Shown piece after piece: positions 44,467 through 52,626 of a stretch of 64,000 bases of DNA. The DNA is from Lachnospiraceae bacterium UBA7160 (GTDB lineage: Bacteria; Bacillota; Clostridia; Lachnospirales; Lachnospiraceae): the NCBI GenBank assembly GCA_002491565.1, contig DKWE01000001.1, positions 1 to 64,000 on the forward strand, in the 5' to 3' direction. The notes below the pieces were generated by a model. The model had not been told where the DNA came from. It did no database searches and was given only the letters and a program-made list of their open reading frames with translations. A program made the translations under genes and the position numbers. The first letter of the stretch is position 1. Every line of letters begins with the position of its first letter.

Positions 44467-44616
44467 TGCGTTTCTAACCGTTTTCCTTTATACTGAAGAC
44501 AAGATTAAAACATTCTGCGTGTTAGAAAAATGATGCCGCAGTCTGTCTGCCAGGCAAGAGTTATGCCAGGCTGCGTCTTCTAAAGCATCCAATAAGACAG
44601 GAGAGGAACAATCTTT
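44467..44616 (+). promoter_or_regulatory. Promoter and structured leader of the DUF1622 gene
   Basis: A promoter TTGCGT, 17-bp spacer, TATACT lies near 44471-44499. The leader of about 113 nt can pair TTAGAA with TTCTAA, GATGC with GCATC, and CGCAG with CTGCG. The first two pairs cross, so they form a pseudoknot or two alternative folds. No known riboswitch class was recognised. Two further hairpins (GTCCT/AGGAC and GGCAT/ATGCC) lie upstream at 44371-44412, and a GTTACAATTCAGCC repeat at 44416. The 44189-44616 gap holds no other gene. Confidence 0.45.
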
Positions 44617-45300
44617 ATGGAAATGATGGAATTACTGGAATCAGTACTACACTCCTTTGTGAACCTGGCAATGCTGCTCTTTGAGTACATCGGAGTCGGC
44701 GTCATTACCTTCGCCGGTATTCAGGGAATTGTGAACTATATCCGCCGGAAACCGGAGACGCGTCTCGTACTCGCTCAGGGACTTGCGATGGGACTTGAAT
44801 TCAAGCTTGGAAGCGAAATCCTCCGTACTGTCGTTGTACGAAGCTTGAGTGAAATTGCAATCGTCGGCAGCATCATCGCCCTTCGCGCAGTCCTCACGAT
44901 CCTGATCCACTGGGAGATCAAGAATGAGAAGAATGAAGAAGGCGAGATCTATGCAGCGCGGAAAAAGGAAACGAAAGCTTCTAAAGCTTTCGCAGCAGAT
45001 TCTTCCGAATCCTTTCCGGAGCCCGTCCTTGATGCTGATCTGATCGATTCCCTGGGCTCTTCCGATGATTCTGCAGACGCAACGGGATCCGCAAAAGCAT
45101 CCGGCCCTGCAAAGTCCTCCGGGACTTCCGCAAAAGCATCCGGCTCTGCGAAGTCCTCCGGTGCTTCCGCAAAGGCATCCGGCTCTGCGAAGTCTTCTAA
45201 TGCTTCTTATTCCAATTCTCCTTACGCACCGCTGCGGCCAGTGGAAGAGCTGGATGATTCCTTCTTCACATTGCCAAAGTCATCTGATAAGGACAATTGA
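44617..45300 (+). CDS. DUF1622 membrane protein with a Ser/Ala/Lys repeat tail
   Basis: 227 residues. Residues 1-110 match DUF1622: two or three helices, with GLEFKLGSEILRTVVVRSLSEIA and IIALRAVLTILIHWEI strongly conserved. The role of the family is unknown. The tail (about 115-227) is cytoplasmic, disordered and contains three 13-residue repeats AKASG-AKSSG-type. Such a tail is not part of the usual short family. The stop is 18 bp from the converging spmB stop. Confidence 0.85.
   Translation: MEMMELLESVLHSFVNLAMLLFEYIGVGVITFAGIQGIVNYIRRKPETRLVLAQGLAMGLEFKLGSEILRTVVVRSLSEIAIVGSIIALRAVLTILIHWEIKNEKNEEGEIYAARKKETKASKAFAADSSESFPEPVLDADLIDSLGSSDDSADATGSAKASGPAKSSGTSAKASGSAKSSGASAKASGSAKSSNASYSNSPYAPLRPVEELDDSFFTLPKSSDKDN
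45091..45207 (+). repeat. Three in-frame 39-bp repeats in the DUF1622 tail
   Basis: Units start at 45091, 45130 and 45169; each encodes a variant of A-K-A-S-G-S-A-K-S-S-G-A-S. Copies 1 and 2 differ at few bases, pointing to recent slippage. Confidence 0.9.
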
Positions 45301-45318
45301 TGTTTTCTATCTTTATTC

Positions 45319-45843
45319 TCACAGTTTTCCTGCAATCACTGCACTTGCGGCGATTCCGGCAAAGCTGGCAAGAAGCGCGCCAGATAAGGTATGGCGCGTT
45401 TTTTTGATGCCCGCTGTCATAAAGTAGACACTCATTGTATAGAAAATTGTCTCGGTACAGCACATCATCAAGGATGCCGTAAGACCGATCCGTGAATCCG
45501 TTCCATACTCCTTGAACAAATCCAATAGCAATCCTGTCGCGGCGCTGGAAGAAAACATACGCACCACTGTAAGCGGGAGGAGAGGCGCCGGAAAGTAATT
45601 GTTGCCGCACAGCCCGGCCAGCAGTCCTCCCAGAAAATCCAAAAAACCAGAGGCGCGCAGTACTCCAGTCGCAACCATCAGCCCGATCAAGGTCGGGACG
45701 ATACGCACGACTGTCTTCAGTCCTTCCTGCGCGCCTCTTACAAAGCTGTCATAGACCGGCACCTGCACCAGCATGCCGTAGCCAATAATATACAGTATCA
45801 AAAATGGAATTATAAATTGTGACAGGTACAGCAGAAATTGCAT
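45319..45843 (-). CDS. spmB: Spore maturation protein B
   Basis: 174 residues, normal size, with four or five membrane helices. SpmA and SpmB are needed for full dehydration of the spore core. The family pattern is clear: PVYDSFVRGAQEGLKTVVRIVPTLIGLMVA and CCTETIFYTMSVYF. spmA, normally just upstream and often overlapping, is not present here; the next gene upstream is the wall protein. The last codons contain, on the opposite strand, the probable terminator of the DUF1622 gene. Confidence 0.92.
   Translation of the reverse strand: MQFLLYLSQFIIPFLILYIIGYGMLVQVPVYDSFVRGAQEGLKTVVRIVPTLIGLMVATGVLRASGFLDFLGGLLAGLCGNNYFPAPLLPLTVVRMFSSSAATGLLLDLFKEYGTDSRIGLTASLMMCCTETIFYTMSVYFMTAGIKKTRHTLSGALLASFAGIAASAVIAGKL
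45376..45405 (+). terminator. DUF1622 terminator embedded in spmB
   Basis: CGCGCC (45376-45381) and GGCGCG (45393-45398) followed by seven T on the plus strand, inside the spmB coding sequence. Confidence 0.65.
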
Positions 45844-45955
45844 AAGACACCGCCATGGAATGCTTCACTGTCACTATATGCTATCCATCCCAATGCTATT
45901 ACTACGTATTATAACTAACTTTACTAAATCATATTGCAATCAGCGATATCAGAAC

Positions 45956-46032
45956 GCATCATCCACTCATAGATCCCCCAAGGCGGACACCCCTGCAGGT
46001 CTTTTCCCAGAGGATTATGAGCCGGATGATGC
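45956..46032. repeat. Palindromic repeat, copy A
   Basis: Perfect arms GCATCATCC (45956-45964) and GGATGATGC (46024-46032) with a 59-nt loop. Related to 53758-53832. It lies directly after the wall-protein stop. Confidence 0.6.
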
Positions 46033-46049
46033 CCGACCAAATCACTTGA

Positions 46050-49000
46050 TTACTTCTTTCGTTTCCGTGTCACGACCACCGCAACGATCACAATCGCTGA
46101 CAGCACCAGCACGATCACATATGGCAGAATCGGTGTCTCATCGCCGGTCTGAACATCTCCTGCCGGTCCGCTGGTACCATTCGGATAATAACCGCCTCCT
46201 CCGATGTTATTTCCATCACCGCTGATGATAGAACCCCAGTCCGTCCCGCCGCTATTTGCAGTATACACAGAATTCAGCAGGATACTCTGAATCTCCGTGC
46301 GCTCCTGTGTGAACGCCGCCGTCGCATTTACGACACGGATCTCATATCCAAACTCCGCGCCTTCCTTCACCAGCCTGCCTTCCTTATCCACCTCCGCGAC
46401 GTAGATTGTCGTCTCAGAAGCGGAGCCAAGATTCAGCGTCAGTTTCAAAGTCACAGAACTCTTTCCGTTCAGGGTAAGCGGAATCGGATCTGTGTAAAGC
46501 TGCGTGAACTCCGGATCTTTAAACAAACCTGCGTAGAAGGTCGCATTGACTGCCTTCTGCTCTGTTCCCTGGTACACCTTCTTTGTCAGATACAAAGTCA
46601 CTTTGGACACCTTTGCACGGTTCGTGATCGTCACGGTCTTCTCATCGCCCCCGGCAAGTGTCACCTGAGGCTGATCAATGCTGACATTATAGCCAAACCC
46701 TGAATTTTCTGTAATCCGTCTTCCATTCTCATCGACCTCAGCGATATAGTAGGTCATGGCCTCCTCGCCGGACAGTAAAATTCTGCGCCGCGCACTTGCT
46801 TCGGAGGTATTCTCCAGCGGAAGTGCTACAATCGTCGGCGTATCGCTGTAGTCAGCATTCCGGTAAATGCCTGCATAGAACGTCTTCGCTGCGCTCTCTG
46901 CCTCTCCTGCCGTATTCTGCAGCTTCACAGCAAGCGTCAGAACCGCTGTATAGCGATAGCCGCGCGGAAGAGCCTCATACGTATTACGGATCACCGCCTG
47001 CCTGCCTGCCGTTGCAACCACTATCTTTCCTGCATTCGTATACTCAATCCTGCAGGCTGTTCCCTGATTGTCCTTTGAAGTCAAAAGATTGCCATACTCA
47101 TCCGTCTCAGTGAGATAGTACGTTCCGGCCGGAAGCTTCTCGAAATTCGTCACGCCGCTCAGCGCGTCTACCGTTATCGCCTGCACATCGCTGATCTTCC
47201 TGCTCCGGTCTGCATCCGCAAACAATGCTGCATAAAAGGTATATCTTCCTTCCGCCGCATACGTCCCATCTGCCAGATCACGCGCATAGACCGGCTTGTC
47301 GCCACTGTAAACCTGCATCACTGCCTGCACCGTATAGCCATTCGCCGGAAGTGCTTCGTTTTTCAGCACTGCCTCGGCTGTCGTTCCCTCTGTCACTACG
47401 ATCTCCGCATCGGCCGTGTTCTGATATCCCGATGGCGCCGTCAGCTCTGTCAGAAGGTACGTACCCGCAGGTATCTTATTAGTCAGTACAATCTCCTTGC
47501 TTCCAGACTGGAAAATCGCTCCTCCGTCCTCAGCAAGTCCCAGATTCACAATCTTCCCTGTCTCTTTATTCTTCAGGACAAGACGCGCACCCTGCAACAG
47601 ATTGCCGCTGCCATCCTCCACGCGGATTTTGACCACAGAACCATTCAGCTGATCAATGACTGTCACAGAAGATTTGCTTCCGCACACCACTGTCACCTTT
47701 TGATCCTTGCTCTCCGGTGAAATCTGATATGTGATTGAATATGCAAAGCCTTCCTGGTCGGAATGGATGACTGTTCCCTTGGCATCGACCTGCGCCACAT
47801 ACAGATCCTCTGTCGCTTTTGTCAGCATGATCCCGGCTGTCACACTTCTGGAAGCCTTATTGTTCATTTCAAACTTCAGCGGCGCCTCCAGAACCGGTGT
47901 CTGAAATGCCTTATCCTCATAAAGCATGACATAAAAAGTCTCATCCGTCTTCTTGGCCTTGCCATCCGTTCCCCTGGTCTCCACCGTTACCGGAATCTTA
48001 GCCTCATAACCAAATGCCTTGTCCGGATAGGTCGTATACTGGTACTCCAGCACCGCCGTCTGATCCGTGACCGATACCGATGCATCCGCTTTGCCAGAGA
48101 GCTGAAGCTTGTATGTTCTCCCGGTATTCTCTGCCAGTACATTGCCAAACTCATCTGTCGCTACGAGATCATAGACGGTATTGTCCGCCAGGCCTGTAAA
48201 GACGATTTCCCCTGAGACAGCCGACCCGGGAGCCCAGATCAGTTCCTTGACCTCACTTACACGCTTTGCCGGTTCGGAACGGTCATAAAGCGCCACATAC
48301 GCGCGCTGCTCCTTTTGCGCCGTCAGCTGTACTTTATTAAACTTTGCATTTGCCGTTACCACAAGCGCCGGTCCATCCGTCTGCGCTTTTTTATTTGTCA
48401 CCTTCAGCTCAATTGGCTCTGCGTTTTCCGAAACCGTAAACGCTGTATCCTCCGCGATGAGATAGCCATCCGGAGCTTTGATTTCAGAGAGCAGGTAATC
48501 TCCTGCCGGAAGTCCATACAGGCTGATATCTGCACCCTGGTACTCAAGATAGTATCCAGGCTTTCCGTCCATACCGGACAGCATCGTGCCATCCGCATGC
48601 TTCACTATAAAGGCTGCTCCGGAAAGACGCGTGCTGGCATCCTCCTCGTCAATCAGACTGAATACCACCTGTGCCTGCTTCTGCAGCGGAATATTCAATA
48701 TCGTACCATCCCATCTGCACAGATTATCTCCGCCTACCGTCAACGTACCTTCCTCGCTGACATTCAAGTAAATCCTGGACGGCATCAGATACGATACCTC
48801 AGCTGCAGGAAGTTCTGTCAGCTGCAGATAATAACTGCCGCCGTAATTCAGAGATGCCACAGCGGTCGCCGCATCCTCCCAGGCAATCACCGCTGCCTCC
48901 GCATCTTTTTCAAAGGCAATCGTTTCATTCTCCCCATAAATCGTCTCTGCCGCACAAATCACACCCTTGCCTCCGGCAAGCGGAGCTGCAGCTGTATCGT

Positions 49001-50648
49001 CCGCATCCGAAAGCGCAACCTGCAACTGCACACCCTCCTCTGAATACCAGAGCATTTTATGCAGCTCGGCAGTGTCCAGATCTACTACTTCCTCCGTCAT
49101 TTCCTCCGGACCGGATTCATCCTCTGTCTGTGTCTCTTCCTTGCTGGCTGTTTCCGACTCTGACTCCTCTTCTGCCGCAATATCCTCTGATTGTGCCTCC
49201 GTGAGAGAAATCTCTAACTCCATATCCGTCTCCGGAACCTCAGATGCCGCCTCCGTCGGTGTTTCCGTCTCCGGGGTCTGTGTCGCCGCCTCTGTCGGTG
49301 CTTCTGTCTCCGGGGTCTGCGTCGCCGCCTCCGTCGGTGCTTCCGTCTCCGGGGTCTGCGTCATTGCCTCTGTCACTGGTACTTCTTCCGGTGTTTCCGT
49401 CTCCGGGGTCTGTGTCGCCGCCTCCGTCTGCAGCTCCGGCGCACCCTTCATCAGCACAACCCGCATCAAATCCTTTACACCACTCGCCACGGTAATCTTG
49501 TCTGCATAAATAGCACCCGCCATACCAGACTGGACTGTCACCTTCGCCCCCGGCGCAAGGAAGGTACCCTGCAGACCGTCCGCCGATGCCAGCGTTAGCG
49601 TCCCCTCATATACTTCAAAGTCCTCACCGGACAGATACGCAAAATTATACAGAATATCTCCGGATTCCCACGGCATATGATAAGCCACCGTCTGGCCGGA
49701 ATCCTTCAGCGCATAGTCAGAAAACGAAAGCGCCTGATCCTTTTCCGCTGCTATGACATTGACTACCACACACTTGTCCGTCACATCAAGGACCTGATCC
49801 TTATAAAGATCCGTCAGCTGCCTGCAATCCAGCTTTCCATTTGCATCTGCATACAGATTGATTACCTGAACTCCCGCAGTCGACTGGCCATCCGCCAGTT
49901 CCTTTGAGAAGTTTTCAAGGCCATTGACAATCGTACTCCCTGCTGCGCCATCCGCAACCAGTGACTCCGGCTCGTCAGTCATCTCCTCCAGAAGCTTTGC
50001 TGTCGTCTCAGGCAGTTCTACCGTCCCTGCCGCAAACAGGTACGGCAGCGCCGATGCCAGCGAACCTGTCAGCATACTTCCCTCTATCTTCTTTCCGTCA
50101 TTGACGCGCTCGGACCGCTCCGTCTCAGTTTCGGATTCTGATTCATTCTCAGTCTCTTTTTTCTTTTTCTTCTTTTTCGTCTTTTCGGTCTGCTCTTCTT
50201 CTGTCGTCGGAGCCGGACCCTCCGTCTCTGGGGCTTCCGTCACTGGGGCGGGGGCCTCTGTCGCCGGAGCCTCCGTTGCCGGCGCTTCCGTCACCGGGGC
50301 GGGGGCCTCTGTTGCCGGAGCCTCTGTTGCCGGTGCTTCCGTCGCCGGAGCCGGAGCCTCTGTTGCCGGCGCTTCCGTCGCCGGAGCCGGAGCCTCCGTT
50401 GCCGGTGCTTCTGTCGCCGGAGCCGGAGCCTCTGTTGCCGGCGCTTCCGTTGCCGGGGCCGGGGCCTCCGTTGCCGGTGCTTCTGCTGCTGGAGCCGTGG
50501 CTTCTGTCGCCGGCGCTTCCGCCTCAACCGCCAGCTCCTGTGTCTCCTGCACTTCACTCTCTTCCGCAACCCCTACAGCCTCACATTGCTGGAACAACAT
50601 TGCAGCCGCCATCACAGTTGCCGCAATTCTGCTAAACTTCCGTCTCAT
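46050..50648 (-). CDS. Large repeat-rich cell-wall-anchored surface protein
   Basis: 1532 residues. Signal peptide 1-32; then Pro/Ala/Thr/Glu repeats (about 40-145); a charged KKKKKKKETENESE stretch; an N-terminal domain; a second Thr/Glu/Pro repeat block (about 405-470). CnaB-like domains follow (one near 690-790 with GAAFIV and SEIKAPDGYL; one near 1040-1130 with TELTAPSGYQ). About five modules of some 115 residues contain FYxxLFxDxxF-like and YYIAEVDENG-like motifs. The C-terminus has VQTGDETP, a hydrophobic helix and RKRKK, a degenerate LPxTG-type sortase signal. Probably an adhesin or stalk protein. No sortase gene is in the window. The start is an ATG 8 nt after GGAGG. Confidence 0.9.
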   Translation of the reverse strand: MRRKFSRIAATVMAAAMLFQQCEAVGVAEESEVQETQELAVEAEAPATEATAPAAEAPATEAPAPATEAPATEAPAPATEAPATEAPAPATEAPATEAPAPATEAPATEAPATEAPAPVTEAPATEAPATEAPAPVTEAPETEGPAPTTEEEQTEKTKKKKKKKETENESESETETERSERVNDGKKIEGSMLTGSLASALPYLFAAGTVELPETTAKLLEEMTDEPESLVADGAAGSTIVNGLENFSKELADGQSTAGVQVINLYADANGKLDCRQLTDLYKDQVLDVTDKCVVVNVIAAEKDQALSFSDYALKDSGQTVAYHMPWESGDILYNFAYLSGEDFEVYEGTLTLASADGLQGTFLAPGAKVTVQSGMAGAIYADKITVASGVKDLMRVVLMKGAPELQTEAATQTPETETPEEVPVTEAMTQTPETEAPTEAATQTPETEAPTEAATQTPETETPTEAASEVPETDMELEISLTEAQSEDIAAEEESESETASKEETQTEDESGPEEMTEEVVDLDTAELHKMLWYSEEGVQLQVALSDADDTAAAPLAGGKGVICAAETIYGENETIAFEKDAEAAVIAWEDAATAVASLNYGGSYYLQLTELPAAEVSYLMPSRIYLNVSEEGTLTVGGDNLCRWDGTILNIPLQKQAQVVFSLIDEEDASTRLSGAAFIVKHADGTMLSGMDGKPGYYLEYQGADISLYGLPAGDYLLSEIKAPDGYLIAEDTAFTVSENAEPIELKVTNKKAQTDGPALVVTANAKFNKVQLTAQKEQRAYVALYDRSEPAKRVSEVKELIWAPGSAVSGEIVFTGLADNTVYDLVATDEFGNVLAENTGRTYKLQLSGKADASVSVTDQTAVLEYQYTTYPDKAFGYEAKIPVTVETRGTDGKAKKTDETFYVMLYEDKAFQTPVLEAPLKFEMNNKASRSVTAGIMLTKATEDLYVAQVDAKGTVIHSDQEGFAYSITYQISPESKDQKVTVVCGSKSSVTVIDQLNGSVVKIRVEDGSGNLLQGARLVLKNKETGKIVNLGLAEDGGAIFQSGSKEIVLTNKIPAGTYLLTELTAPSGYQNTADAEIVVTEGTTAEAVLKNEALPANGYTVQAVMQVYSGDKPVYARDLADGTYAAEGRYTFYAALFADADRSRKISDVQAITVDALSGVTNFEKLPAGTYYLTETDEYGNLLTSKDNQGTACRIEYTNAGKIVVATAGRQAVIRNTYEALPRGYRYTAVLTLAVKLQNTAGEAESAAKTFYAGIYRNADYSDTPTIVALPLENTSEASARRRILLSGEEAMTYYIAEVDENGRRITENSGFGYNVSIDQPQVTLAGGDEKTVTITNRAKVSKVTLYLTKKVYQGTEQKAVNATFYAGLFKDPEFTQLYTDPIPLTLNGKSSVTLKLTLNLGSASETTIYVAEVDKEGRLVKEGAEFGYEIRVVNATAAFTQERTEIQSILLNSVYTANSGGTDWGSIISGDGNNIGGGGYYPNGTSGPAGDVQTGDETPILPYVIVLVLSAIVIVAVVVTRKRKK
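49225..49420 (-). repeat. 39-bp repeats encoding a Thr/Glu/Pro spacer in the wall protein
   Basis: Three or four units encode T-Q-T-P-E-T-E-A-P-T-E-A-A or close variants. Confidence 0.8.
50210..50530 (-). repeat. 36-bp repeats encoding the Pro/Ala/Thr/Glu stalk of the wall protein
   Basis: Repeated A-P-A-T-E-A-P-A-T-E-A-P units, in codon phase and with few silent differences, so copy number may vary between strains. Confidence 0.85.
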
Positions 50649-50765
50649 CAAATAAACCTCCTCTTCCAGACCCTCGCTTCCTCAAACCGCTCCTGTCTAA
50701 AAACGCCAAATGTTCACTGTGCTTTTGTACCGACACATCACAGCTATTCCACGTGACTTTTTTCC

Positions 50766-50794
50766 AGTATAGTACACTCCCTTCCCTCCGTAAA
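50766..50794 (-). promoter_or_regulatory. Promoter of the wall-protein gene
   Basis: TTTACG (50789-50794), 17-bp spacer, TATACT (50766-50771), giving a leader of about 110 nt. Confidence 0.5.
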
Positions 50795-50848
50795 CAAAAA
50801 CTTTCTTAAATCTTTTCTATAAAAACCTGCCCTTATGAAAGTAATGAA

Positions 50849-50871
50849 AGAGCTTCCGCCCTGCGGAAGCT
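50849..50871 (-). terminator. upp terminator
   Basis: GAGCTTCCGC and GCGGAAGCTC, a perfect 10-bp stem with a 3-nt loop, 12 bp past the upp stop. The T-run is short. Confidence 0.6.
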
Positions 50872-50882
50872 CCCTTCCCTAT

Positions 50883-51512
50883 CTACTTTGTTCCGAAAAT
50901 ACGGTCTCCCGCATCCCCAAGCCCGGGCACGATATAGCCATGCTCATTGAGATGCTCATCAACCGCTCCAATGTAAATATCCACATCCGGATGTGCCTTC
51001 TTCATCGCCAGAATTCCTTCCGGTGCTGCAATAATGCACATAAACCGGATCTTTTTCACGCCCTTATCCTTCAGCATCTGAATGGCAGCCACTGAAGATC
51101 CACCCGTCGCCAGCATCGGGTCAACCACAAATACCTCGCGCTCGTCAGAATCCGCCGGAAGCTTGCAGTAATATTCTACCGGCTTCAGTGTCTCCGGGTC
51201 ACGGTACAACCCGATGTGTCCGACCTTCGCCGCCGGGATCATCGCCAGCATTCCATCCACCATGCCAAGTCCCGCGCGCAGAATCGGCACGACCGCCAGC
51301 TTCTTCCCGCTCAGCTCCTTCACCGTCGTTTTGCAGATCGGCGTCTCGATCTCCACATCCTTCAGCTTCAGATCACGCGTTGCCTCATAACACATGTACA
51401 TCGCGATCTCACTGATCAGCGCACGAAAATCCCGTGAGCCCGTATCTTTTCTTCTGATCAATCCAATCTTGTGCTGGATCAATGGATGATCCATGATTAC
51501 AACCTTCTGCAT
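50883..51512 (-). CDS. upp: Uracil phosphoribosyltransferase
   Basis: 209 residues, the standard length. It makes UMP from uracil and PRPP in pyrimidine salvage. The PRPP loop [13 protein letters not shown] and the C-terminal uracil-binding [16 protein letters not shown] are intact. The start follows GGGAGG. Its neighbours rpiB, the YwlE-like gene and tsaC lie upstream in the same direction, as in the Bacillus ywl-upp region. Confidence 0.97.
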   Translation of the reverse strand: MQKVVIMDHPLIQHKIGLIRRKDTGSRDFRALISEIAMYMCYEATRDLKLKDVEIETPICKTTVKELSGKKLAVVPILRAGLGMVDGMLAMIPAAKVGHIGLYRDPETLKPVEYYCKLPADSDEREVFVVDPMLATGGSSVAAIQMLKDKGVKKIRFMCIIAAPEGILAMKKAHPDVDIYIGAVDEHLNEHGYIVPGLGDAGDRIFGTK

Positions 51513-51713
51513 AACAGCATCCTCCCTTATCTCGTGTTATCCTCAGCCAGATATCTCACACACCAGGTGTCCAAACTTTCGCAGAGGACCGTACTGCTAT
51601 CCTATATCGCCTCTGCATTCTTTGCCCCGCCGCGCTTACATTTTAGACACATACTTGAAAAAACTGTTCAACCTCAAACTGATTCACTCCATACCGCCGG
51701 TCCCCAGCAAGCC

Positions 51714-52145
51714 TTAGTCCTCATCAATCATCCGCACCCTGCGCGCGTGCCGCTCAGCGCCGGAAAATTCCGTATCCAGAAATGTATCGACAATCTTATT
51801 CGCCAGGCCCGGTCCAAGTACCCGCGCGCCCATTGCCAGAATATTCGCGTCATTGTGGAGTCTCGTCGCCTCCGCGCTGAAGCAATCGCTGCAGAGCGCC
51901 GCACGGATGCCTTTATAGCGGTTCGCCGTAATCGAAATGCCGATACCCGTACCGCAGATCAGAATTCCCTTCTCACATCTGCCCTCCAGGATCTCCCGAA
52001 CTACTTTTTTGGCATACACCGGATAATCCACCGAATCCTCCGAGTATGTTCCACAGTCCGTGTACGCGATCTTTCGCTCGTCCAGATGCTTCTTGACCTC
52101 CTGCATCAGACCATATCCTGCCTGATCACATCCCAATGCTAACAT
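51714..52145 (-). CDS. rpiB: Ribose-5-phosphate isomerase B
   Basis: 143 residues, normal for RpiB. It interconverts ribulose-5-phosphate and ribose-5-phosphate. Motifs GCDQAGYGL at the N-terminus and GILICGTGIGISITANRYKGIRAAL with the catalytic Cys are present. The ATG follows GAGGAGG and overlaps the upstream gene by 7 bp, so translation is coupled. A longer N-terminal frame is not supported. Confidence 0.94.
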   Translation of the reverse strand: MLALGCDQAGYGLMQEVKKHLDERKIAYTDCGTYSEDSVDYPVYAKKVVREILEGRCEKGILICGTGIGISITANRYKGIRAALCSDCFSAEATRLHNDANILAMGARVLGPGLANKIVDTFLDTEFSGAERHARRVRMIDED

Positions 52146-52606
52146 AATAATTCCTCCTCGTTCAGCTGTACCACAAGTTTTGCAATCAGAGCCTCCAGCT
52201 CTGCAAAGCACTGCCCATAATCTGCAAGCGAGCCGCCGTATGGATTTATGATGCCCCTCGACTCTCCGACGTATTCATGCAGCATCCGTACCTGCTCCGA
52301 ACGCTTCTCGCCAAACTCACTTGCAACCTTTTGCCGAACCTCCTCCTGCAAAGCCAGCATCAGCGTCCGCTCCTGAAAGTCCTCTTCCACCAGAGGATCA
52401 CTCATATGATCCTTCATTGTCAGACCGTTGCGGACGAGAATTGCCTCCGCTTTCGGATTGATCGGCTCCGGAAACAGCACCACAACTCCCTTTGAGGTAA
52501 TCGACAGCTCCTCCAGCAGAAATTTACTCTGCAGGATTGCCTCAGCCATCGGACCCAGGGCAGTATCGCCGCTGCTCACGAATATCAATCTGTCAAACTG
52601 TTTCAA
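52139..52606 (-). CDS. YwlE-like low-molecular-weight phosphatase homologue lacking catalytic residues
   Basis: 155 residues with the length and fold pattern of low-molecular-weight Tyr/Arg phosphatases. Gene order (tsaC, this gene, rpiB) matches that of Bacillus ywlC-ywlE-rpiB, where YwlE removes phosphate from arginine. The active loop, normally V-C-x-G-N-x-C-R-S-P-M-A-E, reads VSSGDTALGPMAE (residues 10-22): the nucleophile Cys is Ser11 and the Arg is Leu17. The general-acid Asp of DPY is Asn in INPYGG. It cannot use the known mechanism. It may bind phosphoproteins or have a new role. Confidence 0.8.
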   Translation of the reverse strand: MKQFDRLIFVSSGDTALGPMAEAILQSKFLLEELSITSKGVVVLFPEPINPKAEAILVRNGLTMKDHMSDPLVEEDFQERTLMLALQEEVRQKVASEFGEKRSEQVRMLHEYVGESRGIINPYGGSLADYGQCFAELEALIAKLVVQLNEEELLC

Positions 52607-52626
52607 TGCGTTTCCCCCCTGCCCCC

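Noticed and set aside
50210..50530. Regular 36-bp repeats that might suggest a CRISPR array
   Set aside because: The repeats are contiguous without spacers, in codon phase, and no cas genes are near.
49924..50655. Long plus-strand open frame rich in Val/Ala/Gly/Ser opposite the wall-protein stalk
   Set aside because: It is the mirror of GC-rich codon-phased repeats. It has no ribosome site and low complexity throughout.
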